From positions 1 through 64,000 of the forward strand of contig CAPGDO010000004.1 in NCBI GenBank assembly GCA_948616985.1: DNA of 64,000 nucleotides, given 5' to 3'. Below, piece after piece: positions 22,512 through 30,660 of the stretch. A program made the position numbers and the translations under genes. Source of the stretch: MGBC163016 sp910588905. GTDB lineage: Bacteria > Actinomycetota > Coriobacteriia > Coriobacteriales > Eggerthellaceae. A model generated the notes under the pieces. The model saw only the letters and a list, made by a program, of their open reading frames with translations, did no database searches and was not told where the DNA came from. Each line of letters starts with the position of its first letter. The first letter of the stretch is position 1.

Positions 22512-24169
22512 TGGCGCGCATCAAGGACGATACTCCCATCCTGGAAGGGGATGTGGCGCTCTCTCTCCGTGAGGAGCGCAAGCGTCGTGGGCTCGATCCC
22601 CTCAGCTCTGTCCATACGGATGCGCAGTGCGAGAGCGTTGATCTCATCACGGAAGAGCGCATGGCCCGGAAGCGTGCACGCTATGACGCGTGCGAACCGG
22701 TGGCGCTGGAGATCCTGGAGGAAGCGCGTCGTGCCTTGGCGGTCCGCTTCCGCTTTTTGGATGGGGCGCTCTGGAGAATGCCGCTCGTCCCTCGGTTCGA
22801 TCTCTATGGCATTGCCAGCGACGGCCGCGCCTTGTACTTCGATCCCGTCTATGTGGTGGATCGCTACAAGCTCTCGTTCAACGAAGTGGTGCGCGATGTG
22901 ATCCATTGCCTGTTCCACTGCATCTTCCGTCATCCGTTCATGCTCTATTCCGTGTTGCGCCAGCCCTGGGACGTTGCATGCGATATCGCTATCGAGGCCA
23001 TGATCCTGGATCTGGTGGGGGATGCGTTCCCCTCCAACATGGATCGCCGCGCGAAGGAATCGCTCAAGGTGCTGAGCGCCCATGTGGGGGGCATCATCAC
23101 CGCTGAGCGCTTGTACTGGTTCTTCGGGAACGAAGGCAACAAGACCGACCTCAAATCGCTGGCGCCCATGTTCTATCACGATTCCCACAGCCTCTGGTAT
23201 GGGGATGAGGAGGAGCAACCGAACCCTGATGCCTCAGCGGCCAGACGACCTGAGGATGCGGATGGAACGACCCAAGGCCCTGGGCGCCAGTCGCTGGAAT
23301 CCGAGACGCTGGATGACATCATGGGCGGCTCCCTGGAGGGCGAGGACGAAGAGGATGCCGGTGCGGGTGATGGCGAAGGCCAAGGCCAAACGAGCGAGGC
23401 AGGCGCGGACGAGCCCACGCGCGAAGAGCTCTCCCAGGAGTGGGAGGACGTCTCGCGCCGCATGCAGGTGGATCTGGAATCACACCTCGCGAAGCGGGGC
23501 GAGGGTGCAGGCAACCTGATCGAGCAGCTGCGCGCGCTCAACCGGGAGGTGGGCGATTACGACGAGTTCCTGCGTCGGTTCGCCACGCTCCACGAGGCCA
23601 TGCGCGTCAATGATGATGAGTTCGACTACATCTACTACAAGTTCGGTTTGGACCGCTATGGGAACATGCCCTTAGTGGAGCCGCTGGAATACCGGGAGGA
23701 CAAGCGCATCCATGACTTCGCCATTGCCATAGACACGTCGGAATCGTGCTCGGGCGAAGTGGTGCAGGCGTTCATGAATAAGACCTACAACATCCTCAAA
23801 GCGTCGGAGAGCTTCTGCGATCGCGTGAACATCCATGTGATCCAGTGCGATGCAGCGGTGCAGGATGATACGCGGATAGATTCGCTGGACCAGCTCGAAC
23901 AGTACCTGGAGCGCGTGGAGCTCAAGGGCTTCGGAGGCACGGACTTCCGACCCGTCTTCGATCATGTGGCATCCCTGGTGGAGAAGGGGGAATTCACCGA
24001 TCTACGCGGGCTCCTCTACTTTACGGACGGGGAGGGTGTGTTCCCCCGCCGTCCTCCTGATTTCGATACGGCCTTCGTCTTCTTGGATGATGGCTATTCA
24101 GACCCTGAGGTGCCTCCCTGGGCCATCAAGGTCCTTGTGGATAGAGAGGCGTTTCGAATGGAAACGTAA
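22511..24169 (+). CDS. VWA-like protein with degenerate metallopeptidase domain (DUF2201-like)
   Basis: Starting at the coupled ATG, the 552-aa product opens MARIKDDTPILEGDVALSLR. The N-terminal part (LYFDPVYVVDRYKLSFNEVV and then VIHCLFHCIFRHP, W..ACDIAIEA) matches the putative metallopeptidase domain of DUF2201 proteins. However, the usual HExxH appears as HCLFH, so the catalytic Glu is missing. A long acidic, Gly-rich linker (residues ~235-320) leads to a C-terminal VWA-like domain with FAIAIDTSESCSGEVV as its metal-site loop. Proteins of this type work with MoxR ATPases, and one follows directly. Confidence 0.88.
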   Translation: MARIKDDTPILEGDVALSLREERKRRGLDPLSSVHTDAQCESVDLITEERMARKRARYDACEPVALEILEEARRALAVRFRFLDGALWRMPLVPRFDLYGIASDGRALYFDPVYVVDRYKLSFNEVVRDVIHCLFHCIFRHPFMLYSVLRQPWDVACDIAIEAMILDLVGDAFPSNMDRRAKESLKVLSAHVGGIITAERLYWFFGNEGNKTDLKSLAPMFYHDSHSLWYGDEEEQPNPDASAARRPEDADGTTQGPGRQSLESETLDDIMGGSLEGEDEEDAGAGDGEGQGQTSEAGADEPTREELSQEWEDVSRRMQVDLESHLAKRGEGAGNLIEQLRALNREVGDYDEFLRRFATLHEAMRVNDDEFDYIYYKFGLDRYGNMPLVEPLEYREDKRIHDFAIAIDTSESCSGEVVQAFMNKTYNILKASESFCDRVNIHVIQCDAAVQDDTRIDSLDQLEQYLERVELKGFGGTDFRPVFDHVASLVEKGEFTDLRGLLYFTDGEGVFPRRPPDFDTAFVFLDDGYSDPEVPPWAIKVLVDREAFRMET

Positions 24170-24203
24170 GCACGATACCGTGGTCGATGCAGATCAGGCA
24201 CCG

Positions 24204-24266
24204 GTAGTGCAGGCTTCAGCCTGCCTCGTTCGTTCAGGCAAAGGGGCAAGCTAAAGCTTGCACTAC
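24204..24266. repeat. Composite palindromic intergenic element
   Basis: Outer arms GTAGTGCA and TGCACTAC enclose two smaller hairpins (GGCTTCAGCC-like and GCAAGCTAAAGCTTGC). Such elements look like REP/MITE-type repeats. It lies between the VWA and MoxR genes and argues against starting the MoxR frame at the ATG inside it (24258). Confidence 0.6.
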
Positions 24267-24293
24267 GAAGACGAGAATGAAGAAGGAGAGCTC

Positions 24294-25796
24294 ATGGACA
24301 TAGCGCAAGCAAAGCAACAGGTGAAGGACACCATAGAGGCGTACCTTGCCGTTGACGACGATGGGGAGCTGCTGCTCGCTCGCGCACAGCAGCGTCCGGT
24401 GTTCCTGGTGGGAGCGCCGGGCATCGGCAAGACCGCCATCATGGCCCAGATCGCCGATGAGCTGGATCTAGGGCTCGTGTCCTATTCGATGACCCATCAC
24501 ACGCGCCAGAGCGCGCTGGGACTGCCGTTCATCACGCATCAAGACTATGAGGGGTATGAGTATGATGCCTCTGAGTACACGATGTCTGAGATCATCGACG
24601 CGGTCTATGAGAACATGCGCACCACCGGGCATACCCAAGGCATCCTCTTCTTGGATGAGATCAACTGCGTGTCCGAGACCCTGTATCCGTCCATGCTCCA
24701 GTTCCTCCAGTTCAAGACCTTCGGCAGACATGAGGTGCCTGAAGGATGGATCGTGGTGACAGCAGGGAATCCCCCTGAGTACAACCGGTCCGTGCATGAG
24801 TTCGACATCGTGACGCTAGACCGCGTAAAGCGCATCGCCGTGGAGCCTGATTTCGCCGCCTGGAAGGCCTATGCGGTGAAGAAGGGCGTTCATCCGGCAG
24901 TGCTCACGTTCTTGGAGGCGAAGTCCGATAGGTTCTATTCCATCAAGACATCGCTCGACGGCAAGCAGTTCGTGACGGCCCGCGGATGGGATGACCTCTC
25001 GGACATCATCCGTGCATACGAGGAACTGGGCAAGGCAGTGGATGAGGCGCTCATCTCGCACTATGTGCAGGACCCGAAGATAGCAGGCGAATTCGCTGCC
25101 TATTATGAGCTCTTCAACAAATACCGTGATGATTACCGCATCGAAGCCATCTTGGAGGGTGATGCGCCCGACGAGGTGGTACAGCGCGCGAAGGATGCTG
25201 AGTTCGATGAGCGGTTGTCGCTGCTCGGGCTCCTCTTAGATGCGCTGGAGCCTCGGTTCCGGGCCATCATGAGCCGCACCGATGTGGTGCTTGCCGTGCG
25301 CGATGATCTGCGTGCGGTCAAGCAGAGCGCCTCAGAGGGCGAGGCTCCTGTCGTATCGCTTGCGAACATCATCTCCCAGAAGCAGGGCTTGCTGGATGCC
25401 CTGTGCGCGGGAGGGACGAGCAGCAAGTCCAAGCGAGCCGTGATGCGCGCAGAGATAGCAGAGCTGGAGCGGTTCCAGGAAGAGCTTGCAGGGGGCTGCG
25501 GAGATGCCTCCGCTGACATGCAGGCGCTCGAGGAGATGTTCGCCCGCGCCTCTCAGCTGGATGCAGAGGTGAAAGCCCAGGAAACGCGTATCGCTGCTGC
25601 GTTCGCCTTCTTGGTGGAGGCGTTCGGGGATGCTCAGGAGATGCTCATCTTCGTGACCGAGCTCACGCAACGCACGCCGTCTGCCCGCTATATCGCGCAG
25701 TTCGGGAGCGAATCCTACTTCGAGCACAACCAGCCGATGATCCTCTCAGATGCGCACAGGCGCCTCCGCAGCTTGGTCGAGGATCTGGAGTTGTGA
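24294..25796 (+). CDS. MoxR-family AAA+ ATPase
   Basis: Start at MDIAQAKQQVKDTIEAYL, preceded by AAGGAGAG. The 500-aa protein has Walker A GAPGIGKT (residues 40-47), Walker B ILFLDEINC, sensor-1 VTAGNPPEYN, and a winged lid region. A long C-terminal helical part (residues ~280-500) exceeds the usual MoxR length of about 320. MoxR ATPases act as chaperones that insert cofactors or remodel VWA-containing partners. Here the partner is presumably the DUF2201-like VWA protein just upstream. Same strand and close spacing suggest one operon with the LRR gene. Confidence 0.92.
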   Translation: MDIAQAKQQVKDTIEAYLAVDDDGELLLARAQQRPVFLVGAPGIGKTAIMAQIADELDLGLVSYSMTHHTRQSALGLPFITHQDYEGYEYDASEYTMSEIIDAVYENMRTTGHTQGILFLDEINCVSETLYPSMLQFLQFKTFGRHEVPEGWIVVTAGNPPEYNRSVHEFDIVTLDRVKRIAVEPDFAAWKAYAVKKGVHPAVLTFLEAKSDRFYSIKTSLDGKQFVTARGWDDLSDIIRAYEELGKAVDEALISHYVQDPKIAGEFAAYYELFNKYRDDYRIEAILEGDAPDEVVQRAKDAEFDERLSLLGLLLDALEPRFRAIMSRTDVVLAVRDDLRAVKQSASEGEAPVVSLANIISQKQGLLDALCAGGTSSKSKRAVMRAEIAELERFQEELAGGCGDASADMQALEEMFARASQLDAEVKAQETRIAAAFAFLVEAFGDAQEMLIFVTELTQRTPSARYIAQFGSESYFEHNQPMILSDAHRRLRSLVEDLEL

Positions 25797-25866
25797 ACAA
25801 GGATCTCGAAGACATGAGATGATGTCAGAAAACGAAAGCAATGGATGCAAGGGAAAGGGAAAGAAG

Positions 25867-26706
25867 ATGGCGAAGTACACACTGACCTCCTATGAGCCGG
25901 TCGAGGTGACGCTGCCGAAGCCGCAGGTGCCGGACAGCTTGGTGGATGCACAGATACAGAAGCTCCTGGAGCCGTTCTCGGAGTTCCATGAGGTGGCGGA
26001 GGATCGCGGCGTCCTTCCCGGAGACCACATCGTAGTCACCACGCGCGATGCCGCCATCGACGGCAACCCGGCCAAGAACTTCATCATGGAGCACTCCATC
26101 TATCACGTGGGTGCGGGCGAGATGCCGAAGACCTTCGATGATGAGCTGATCGGCATGAAGCCAGGCCAGACGAAGGCCGTCACGGCGAAGATCAAGCTGC
26201 CGTTGGCCCAGGAAGGGGACGCGTCCGCGCTCACCATGGAGGTGGATGTAGAGCGCATCCTCTCAAGCATCTCCCCTGAGTTGGACGATGCGTTCATCAC
26301 GGAGAACTTTGCGCCCGCAACGAATCTAGAGGAGTTCCGTCAGGGCGTGGCAGCCCAGTTCGGGCTCCCTGACATGGCGAAGGACGATCCGCATTTCCCT
26401 GACATCGTCTTGGATGAGATAGCGAAGCGGCTAGTAGAGGATCCTGACCCGGCAGACAGGATGGAAGGGATGCCCGATGATGCGCTCCGGATCATGTGCG
26501 CCATAGACGCGCTTGCCGATCATCTGGAGCTGGAGCTCGAAGCAGCCCAGATCATCGCTCAGATGCCGGGGGAGGATGCGGCCCAGCGTGAGCAGATCTA
26601 CCAACAGCTGGTGGAGCAGGGCAAGGCAGACGAGGCGAAGGTGTTCGCCCAGCGCGAGGCGGCGCTCTCCTGGCTCGTCAATCACTCCACGGTTCGCTAC
26701 GCCTAG
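25867..26706 (+). CDS. Trigger-factor-like peptidyl-prolyl isomerase/chaperone
   Basis: The start chosen, MAKYTLTSYEPVEVTLPKPQ, follows an AAGGGAAAG stretch; ATGs further upstream read poorly. The 279-aa product resembles trigger factor without its ribosome-binding N-terminal domain. An FKBP-like part (residues ~50-130, GDHIVVTTRDAAIDG and GMKPGQTKAVTAKIKLP) is followed by a helical substrate-binding arm (ELDDAFITENFAPATNLEEF). It comes 70 bp after the MoxR gene and may help fold or assemble the VWA/MoxR system. Confidence 0.82.
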   Translation: MAKYTLTSYEPVEVTLPKPQVPDSLVDAQIQKLLEPFSEFHEVAEDRGVLPGDHIVVTTRDAAIDGNPAKNFIMEHSIYHVGAGEMPKTFDDELIGMKPGQTKAVTAKIKLPLAQEGDASALTMEVDVERILSSISPELDDAFITENFAPATNLEEFRQGVAAQFGLPDMAKDDPHFPDIVLDEIAKRLVEDPDPADRMEGMPDDALRIMCAIDALADHLELELEAAQIIAQMPGEDAAQREQIYQQLVEQGKADEAKVFAQREAALSWLVNHSTVRYA

Positions 26707-26718
26707 CAGGTACCCTCC

Positions 26719-27498
26719 ATGCTCTCTGTGCGTGAAAGCGATAAGTACCTGCAGCGGATCGGCTACGATGGCGGTGTGACTCCCTCGTTGGGAAATCTGC
26801 AGAAGCTCATGACCTGCCATTTGCGCAGTGTGCCCTATGAGACGGTGACCATCCACCGCAGCGGCCAGACGCCTTCATTGGCAGTGGATGACCTGTTCGC
26901 CAAGATCGTAGAAGGCAAGGGAGGGGGATATTGCTTCGAGCAGAACACGCTGTTCCAAGCGCTCCTGGAATGCCTTGGCTATGTTGTGCGGCCTTGCTTC
27001 TGTCGCTCCACTGATACACCCGGTCAGGTTGACCCCATCAATCATCGCGGGGTGTTGGTCACGTTGGAGGGCAAGCAGTACTTGGCGGACGTGGGTTGGG
27101 GCGGCCCCATGGCCCAAGGTCCGCTGCTCCTGGAGGCGGGAACCCACGAAGTGGCGGGCAAGCGCTATGTCGTGGAACCGCTCTCTGATCATTGGATAGC
27201 CATTGACCGCTTCTCCACCAAAACGGACGAGGCCGGTGACCCCTTGCGCGTGGGGATCATGGAGCTCTGCCTTGCCGAAGTCAAGGATGAGGATTTCGAT
27301 GCGCTCAACAGGAAGTTCTCGTCTCCGGGATCAGAGTTCCGCGATACGGCCATGGCGAACATCTCTCGGCCGAACGGTCACGTTGCCCTCTCTGACCGTA
27401 CGCTCACCATCATGGAGGATGGCCAGAAAACGGTGCGGGAGCTTTCTCCTGAAGACGTGGATGCTGCGCTTAAAGAGCATTTCGGTCTCATCATCTGA
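26719..27498 (+). CDS. nat: Arylamine N-acetyltransferase
   Basis: NAT moves acetyl from acetyl-CoA to arylamines and hydrazines. The 259-aa protein shows the Cys-His-Asp triad: C72 in GGGYCFEQN, H109 in NHRGVLV and D124 in YLADVGWGG. Length fits the family. The start lies 12 bp after the PPIase gene and a perfect terminator follows, so it ends that transcription unit. In a gut actinobacterium it would be relevant to drug and diet amines. Confidence 0.95.
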   Translation: MLSVRESDKYLQRIGYDGGVTPSLGNLQKLMTCHLRSVPYETVTIHRSGQTPSLAVDDLFAKIVEGKGGGYCFEQNTLFQALLECLGYVVRPCFCRSTDTPGQVDPINHRGVLVTLEGKQYLADVGWGGPMAQGPLLLEAGTHEVAGKRYVVEPLSDHWIAIDRFSTKTDEAGDPLRVGIMELCLAEVKDEDFDALNRKFSSPGSEFRDTAMANISRPNGHVALSDRTLTIMEDGQKTVRELSPEDVDAALKEHFGLII

Positions 27499-27507
27499 GG
27501 CTGACAG

Positions 27508-27548
27508 AAGAAGACCCCTGGGAGAGAGCTCCCAGGGGTCTTCTTCTC
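27508..27548. terminator. Bidirectional terminator between nat and the small minus-strand gene
   Basis: A perfect 17-bp stem (27508-27524 with 27529-27545) around a 4-nt loop, with T-rich and A-rich sides (TTCTTCT / AGAAGAA), serves both converging genes. Confidence 0.9.
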
Positions 27549-27561
27549 TACACGGGCTGGC

Positions 27562-27720
27562 TTAGAGACCGCGATTTTGCGAAGCTGCGCCTTCGAACTC
27601 CTCAACGTTCACGCCGCCCTCTGCGGCAACGACCTTCTCTGCTTCTGCGGCTGCGTAAGCGTCTTGGTCTGCCTGCTTCTGAGCGATCCGCGCCTCTTCT
27701 TCTTGAGCTCTCATGTCCAT
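27562..27720 (-). CDS. Small charged helical protein, 52 aa
   Basis: The ATG at 27720 follows a perfect AGGAGG at the ideal distance; a longer in-frame start at 27789 (75 aa, MKSLNTLIESSLDL) has a weaker, closer site. The product, MDMRAQEEEARIAQKQADQD..., is almost all Ala, Glu and Gln. It is likely a single coiled-coil helix followed by a short flexible end. It converges on nat and has its own terminator side. No family recognised. Confidence 0.6.
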   Translation of the reverse strand: MDMRAQEEEARIAQKQADQDAYAAAEAEKVVAAEGGVNVEEFEGAASQNRGL

Positions 27721-28030
27721 GATGGTCCTCCTGACCGCCGTTGCTTTTAGATCCAAGGAGGATTCTATGAGCGTGTTCAGGCTCTTCATCCCTCTCCCGC
27801 CAGCTGTTCATGGAAGGACTCAAGGGGGTCATCGGTCCGTAACTTCCAAGGTCAGAGGCCTCATTTTGAGAAAATGACCTTCTGGGGAATCGTTTTGTTT
27901 TGAGACGGGAAAGCTTCGGAAGAAGGAAAGGATCCTAGTTAGATCCTGATGAATTCCTGCTGATCTCCTGCCAGATCAAGGCAGTACCGATGCCGGATCG
28001 GTGCAGGGGAGGGTAGAATCACCCTTCCCA

Positions 28031-28058
28031 TTGTACCCCGCCATCAGTTCGCTATACT
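28031..28058 (+). promoter_or_regulatory. Promoter of the radical SAM gene
   Basis: TTGTAC (28031-28036) and TATACT (28053-28058) are 16 bp apart, giving a leader of about 16 nt before the TTG start. Confidence 0.65.
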
Positions 28059-28079
28059 CTTCCCAAAAAGGAGGAAGCG

Positions 28080-29420
28080 TTGCTCTCTGAACGACTGCTG
28101 TCGAAGGTGGTTGCCGCCACCACGGACACCTATCTGAAGCTCGGGCCGATCACGGAAGACCGCATGCCTGCGCCCGTACCTGGCAAGCGCTACATGCTGT
28201 ACATGCATGTGCCGTTCTGTGAACGGCTGTGCCCCTACTGTTCGTTCAACCGGTTCCCCTTCGCAGAGGATCGGGCGCGCCCCTACTTCAAGAATCTGCG
28301 CAACGAGATGCGCATGCTGCGGGAGCTCGGCTATGACTTCGACAGCGTCTATGTGGGCGGCGGCACCCCCACCATCCTGCTGGATGAGCTCTGCGAAACG
28401 CTGGATCTGGCGCGGGAGACGTTCCCGGGCATCCGCGAAGTGTCTTCCGAGACGAATCCGAATCACCTGATCCCCTCGTATATCGAGAAGCTGGAAGGTC
28501 GGGTGCAGCGGCTCTCGGTAGGAGTGCAGAGCTTCGACAATGGGCTGCTTCGGCAGATGGACCGCTATGACAAATATGGCAGCGGGGAGGAGATCCTCGA
28601 GCGCATCCGAGAGGCCAGCCCGTATTTCGTGTCATTGAACGCGGATATGATCTTCAACTTTCCCGCCCAAACAGAGGACATCCTCATCGCAGATATCGAA
28701 AAGGTCATCGCCTCTGGTGCCAGCCAGACCACCTTCTACCCGCTTATGGCCTCTCCCTCGGTGCAGCGGCAATTGGCGAAGACGGTGGGGCCGGTCGATT
28801 ACGCCCGTGAGCAGCGGTTCTATGAGATCATCTGCGAATTGCTGGTAGACACCGGGGTGTATGAGTTCGGGTCGGCATGGACGTTCAATAAGCGGGAGGG
28901 CTTGCGGGAGGCGCATCGTCCTGACTCTGTGCTGCTCGAAGAAGATGCGCCTGTGGCCATGATCGACGAATACGTGGTCGATTACGAGGAATACCCCGCT
29001 ATCGGGTCAGGGGGCATCACGTATTTGGGGGATCAGCTGTTCGTCAATACGTTCTCGGTCACCGAGTACAACCAGGCCATCGAAGGCGGCCGCATGTCCA
29101 TGATGGGCAAGACTCGGTTCACCCTGCGCGATCGCATGCGCTATCGCTTCATGATGCAGCTGTTCGGCTTGCGCTTGGACAAGCGTCAGTTCCAACAGGA
29201 TTTCGGCATCAGCATCGAACGAGGGCTGCCGGTGGAGATGGCGTTCATGCGTGCCGCGGGAGCTTTCGCTACAGACAACGCTGATGAATTGACCCTCACG
29301 CCGAAGGGCCGTTACCTCACGGTGGTCATGATGCGCCAGTTCTTCATCGGGGTGAATAATCTGCGGGATCAGGCCCGCGAAGCGCTCACCGGCGCTGAAC
29401 GCGAACTGATCTTCGGCTAG
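28080..29420 (+). CDS. HemN/HemW-like radical SAM protein (coproporphyrinogen oxidase family)
   Basis: The TTG start follows a perfect AGGAGG. The 446-aa enzyme has the radical SAM cluster motif CERLCPYC (CxxxCxxC) and the SAM-binding GGGTPT. It also has the family block SSETNPNHL and, near the middle, LSVGVQSFDNGLLRQMDRYD, as in HemN and its relatives. The C-terminal part has a HemN_C-like winged domain. It may be an anaerobic coproporphyrinogen dehydrogenase, a heme chaperone (HemW) or a heme-degrading relative (ChuW type). The sequence alone does not decide which, and no heme genes are adjacent. Confidence 0.88.
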   Translation: MLSERLLSKVVAATTDTYLKLGPITEDRMPAPVPGKRYMLYMHVPFCERLCPYCSFNRFPFAEDRARPYFKNLRNEMRMLRELGYDFDSVYVGGGTPTILLDELCETLDLARETFPGIREVSSETNPNHLIPSYIEKLEGRVQRLSVGVQSFDNGLLRQMDRYDKYGSGEEILERIREASPYFVSLNADMIFNFPAQTEDILIADIEKVIASGASQTTFYPLMASPSVQRQLAKTVGPVDYAREQRFYEIICELLVDTGVYEFGSAWTFNKREGLREAHRPDSVLLEEDAPVAMIDEYVVDYEEYPAIGSGGITYLGDQLFVNTFSVTEYNQAIEGGRMSMMGKTRFTLRDRMRYRFMMQLFGLRLDKRQFQQDFGISIERGLPVEMAFMRAAGAFATDNADELTLTPKGRYLTVVMMRQFFIGVNNLRDQAREALTGAERELIFG

Positions 29421-29426
29421 GCCTCT

Positions 29427-29903
29427 GTGGGCACTGCGTTCACCTGTGTACTGCTCGGGTCATTGGCTTCTGCCACCGTTTTCGATCTGCGGGAGCGTCG
29501 GATTCCCAATAGCCTAGTGCTCTTCATGATCGTTGGCTGGCTCATGCTCATGATGGGAACGGGAGTCATCGCGGGGGAAGGTGCGAAGGCTGGGGAGCTC
29601 TTGGGAAAGGGGCTGCAAGGTGCCCTGCTCTTGGGCGGGGGCTCTCTGGCCGTGGGCTGGATCTACGAGAGTTGCTGGGGGCGGCCATCGCTCGGCGGGG
29701 GCGATATCAAGCTCTTGTTCGCTCTAGGTCTGTATCTCGGTCCCTGGGGCGGTGTGGTTTGTCTCATGGGCGCTTGCTTGGGGGCCCTGATCCTGACCCT
29801 TGTCCTTCCTTACACGTCATTTGCACAGGTGCCGAGGGCAGACGCGGGACAGATTCCCTTCGCCCCGGCCCTCTTCGTGGGAGCGATGGCTGCTCTCCTC
29901 TGA
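29427..29903 (+). CDS. Prepilin peptidase (A24 family, CpaA/TadV-like)
   Basis: A 158-aa polytopic protein with the two catalytic aspartate contexts of type IV prepilin peptidases, VFDLRERRIPNSL near residue 20 and GGGDIKLLFALG near residue 92. Only the protease domain is present, without the N-terminal methylase domain, as in TadV/CpaA. The GTG start lies 6 bp after the radical SAM stop with a weak ribosome binding site. No pilin or secretion ATPase genes occur in the window, so its substrates lie elsewhere. Confidence 0.88.
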   Translation: MGTAFTCVLLGSLASATVFDLRERRIPNSLVLFMIVGWLMLMMGTGVIAGEGAKAGELLGKGLQGALLLGGGSLAVGWIYESCWGRPSLGGGDIKLLFALGLYLGPWGGVVCLMGACLGALILTLVLPYTSFAQVPRADAGQIPFAPALFVGAMAALL

Positions 29904-30068
29904 TGCTCCTCGTGCCGAAAGGAACCATTTGTCAACGGTTTCGTAAACTAAGTTTAACGTCCTGTTACCATCGAAGCGCTGCTGGCCTGTATCTGGACCA
30001 GATTCGTGGCTCTGAGCGAACGGCCTATCCATCAGTACCTTCTGCAGATAAGAAGAGATCGAGGTTCT

Positions 30069-30563
30069 ATGAGAAAGAGCAATATCGCCATCATCGCTAT
30101 CTTGGCTGCCGCATCCATCTTCTTTCTCTGGCTTTGGAACCATCTGCATTTCAACCTTGTAGACAACCCGTTGGACCTGGCCATCACCATTCTGTGGTGG
30201 GTAGTCGTCATCGGAGTCTGCATTGCCATCACCGTTGTTGAGTGCCGTCGTCGGGAGAGCGTTCGTACGGCGTTCATCGCTGACGGCGCCATCTACAATG
30301 GCGAGCTGGGCATTGTGCCCGTGAAGGAGGAAGGCGCGTCAGCCTATGTTCAGAGGCTTCGCACCATGCTGAACGATCTCTCGTACAGCTCTCAACTCAA
30401 TGATGACCCTACTGAAGCGCATATGCGGTTCACCCACATCGTCCATTCCACGAAGTTCTCTGATAAGGGCAAGGTCTGGGAAGGCGAAGTGATCCGGCTG
30501 GGGGAATCGAATGACACGCAACGCTTCCATGATGAGCGAGAGCTGGCAAGCCTGCTTGCGTGA
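30069..30563 (+). CDS. Two-helix membrane protein with soluble C-terminal domain
   Basis: The ATG at 30069 (MRKSNIAIIAILAAASIFFL) follows GAGG and puts a transmembrane helix at the start; the longer frame upstream is unlikely. The 164-aa protein has helices near residues 5-24 and 38-60. The rest is a polar domain (about 105 aa) with VQRLRTMLNDLSYSSQ and a final RFHDERELASLLA helix. No known family seen. Transcription is separate from the prepilin peptidase gene, which ends about 165 bp upstream. Confidence 0.75.
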   Translation: MRKSNIAIIAILAAASIFFLWLWNHLHFNLVDNPLDLAITILWWVVVIGVCIAITVVECRRRESVRTAFIADGAIYNGELGIVPVKEEGASAYVQRLRTMLNDLSYSSQLNDDPTEAHMRFTHIVHSTKFSDKGKVWEGEVIRLGESNDTQRFHDERELASLLA

Positions 30564-30660
30564 GCAAGCGCTCTTGCACCCTGTTGAAGCGGGTCAGCAG
30601 ACCGCTATCCTGATCCGGCGCTGAAAGTACCGCCCGGGCTTCGCTTTGAGCGACGGACTT

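Noticed and set aside
27897..27906. A TTTTGAGACG match upstream of the radical SAM gene, like the sigma-54 activator half-site
   Set aside because: It is a single half-site with no partner and no -24/-12 promoter nearby. A vegetative promoter (TTGTAC/TATACT) serves the gene.
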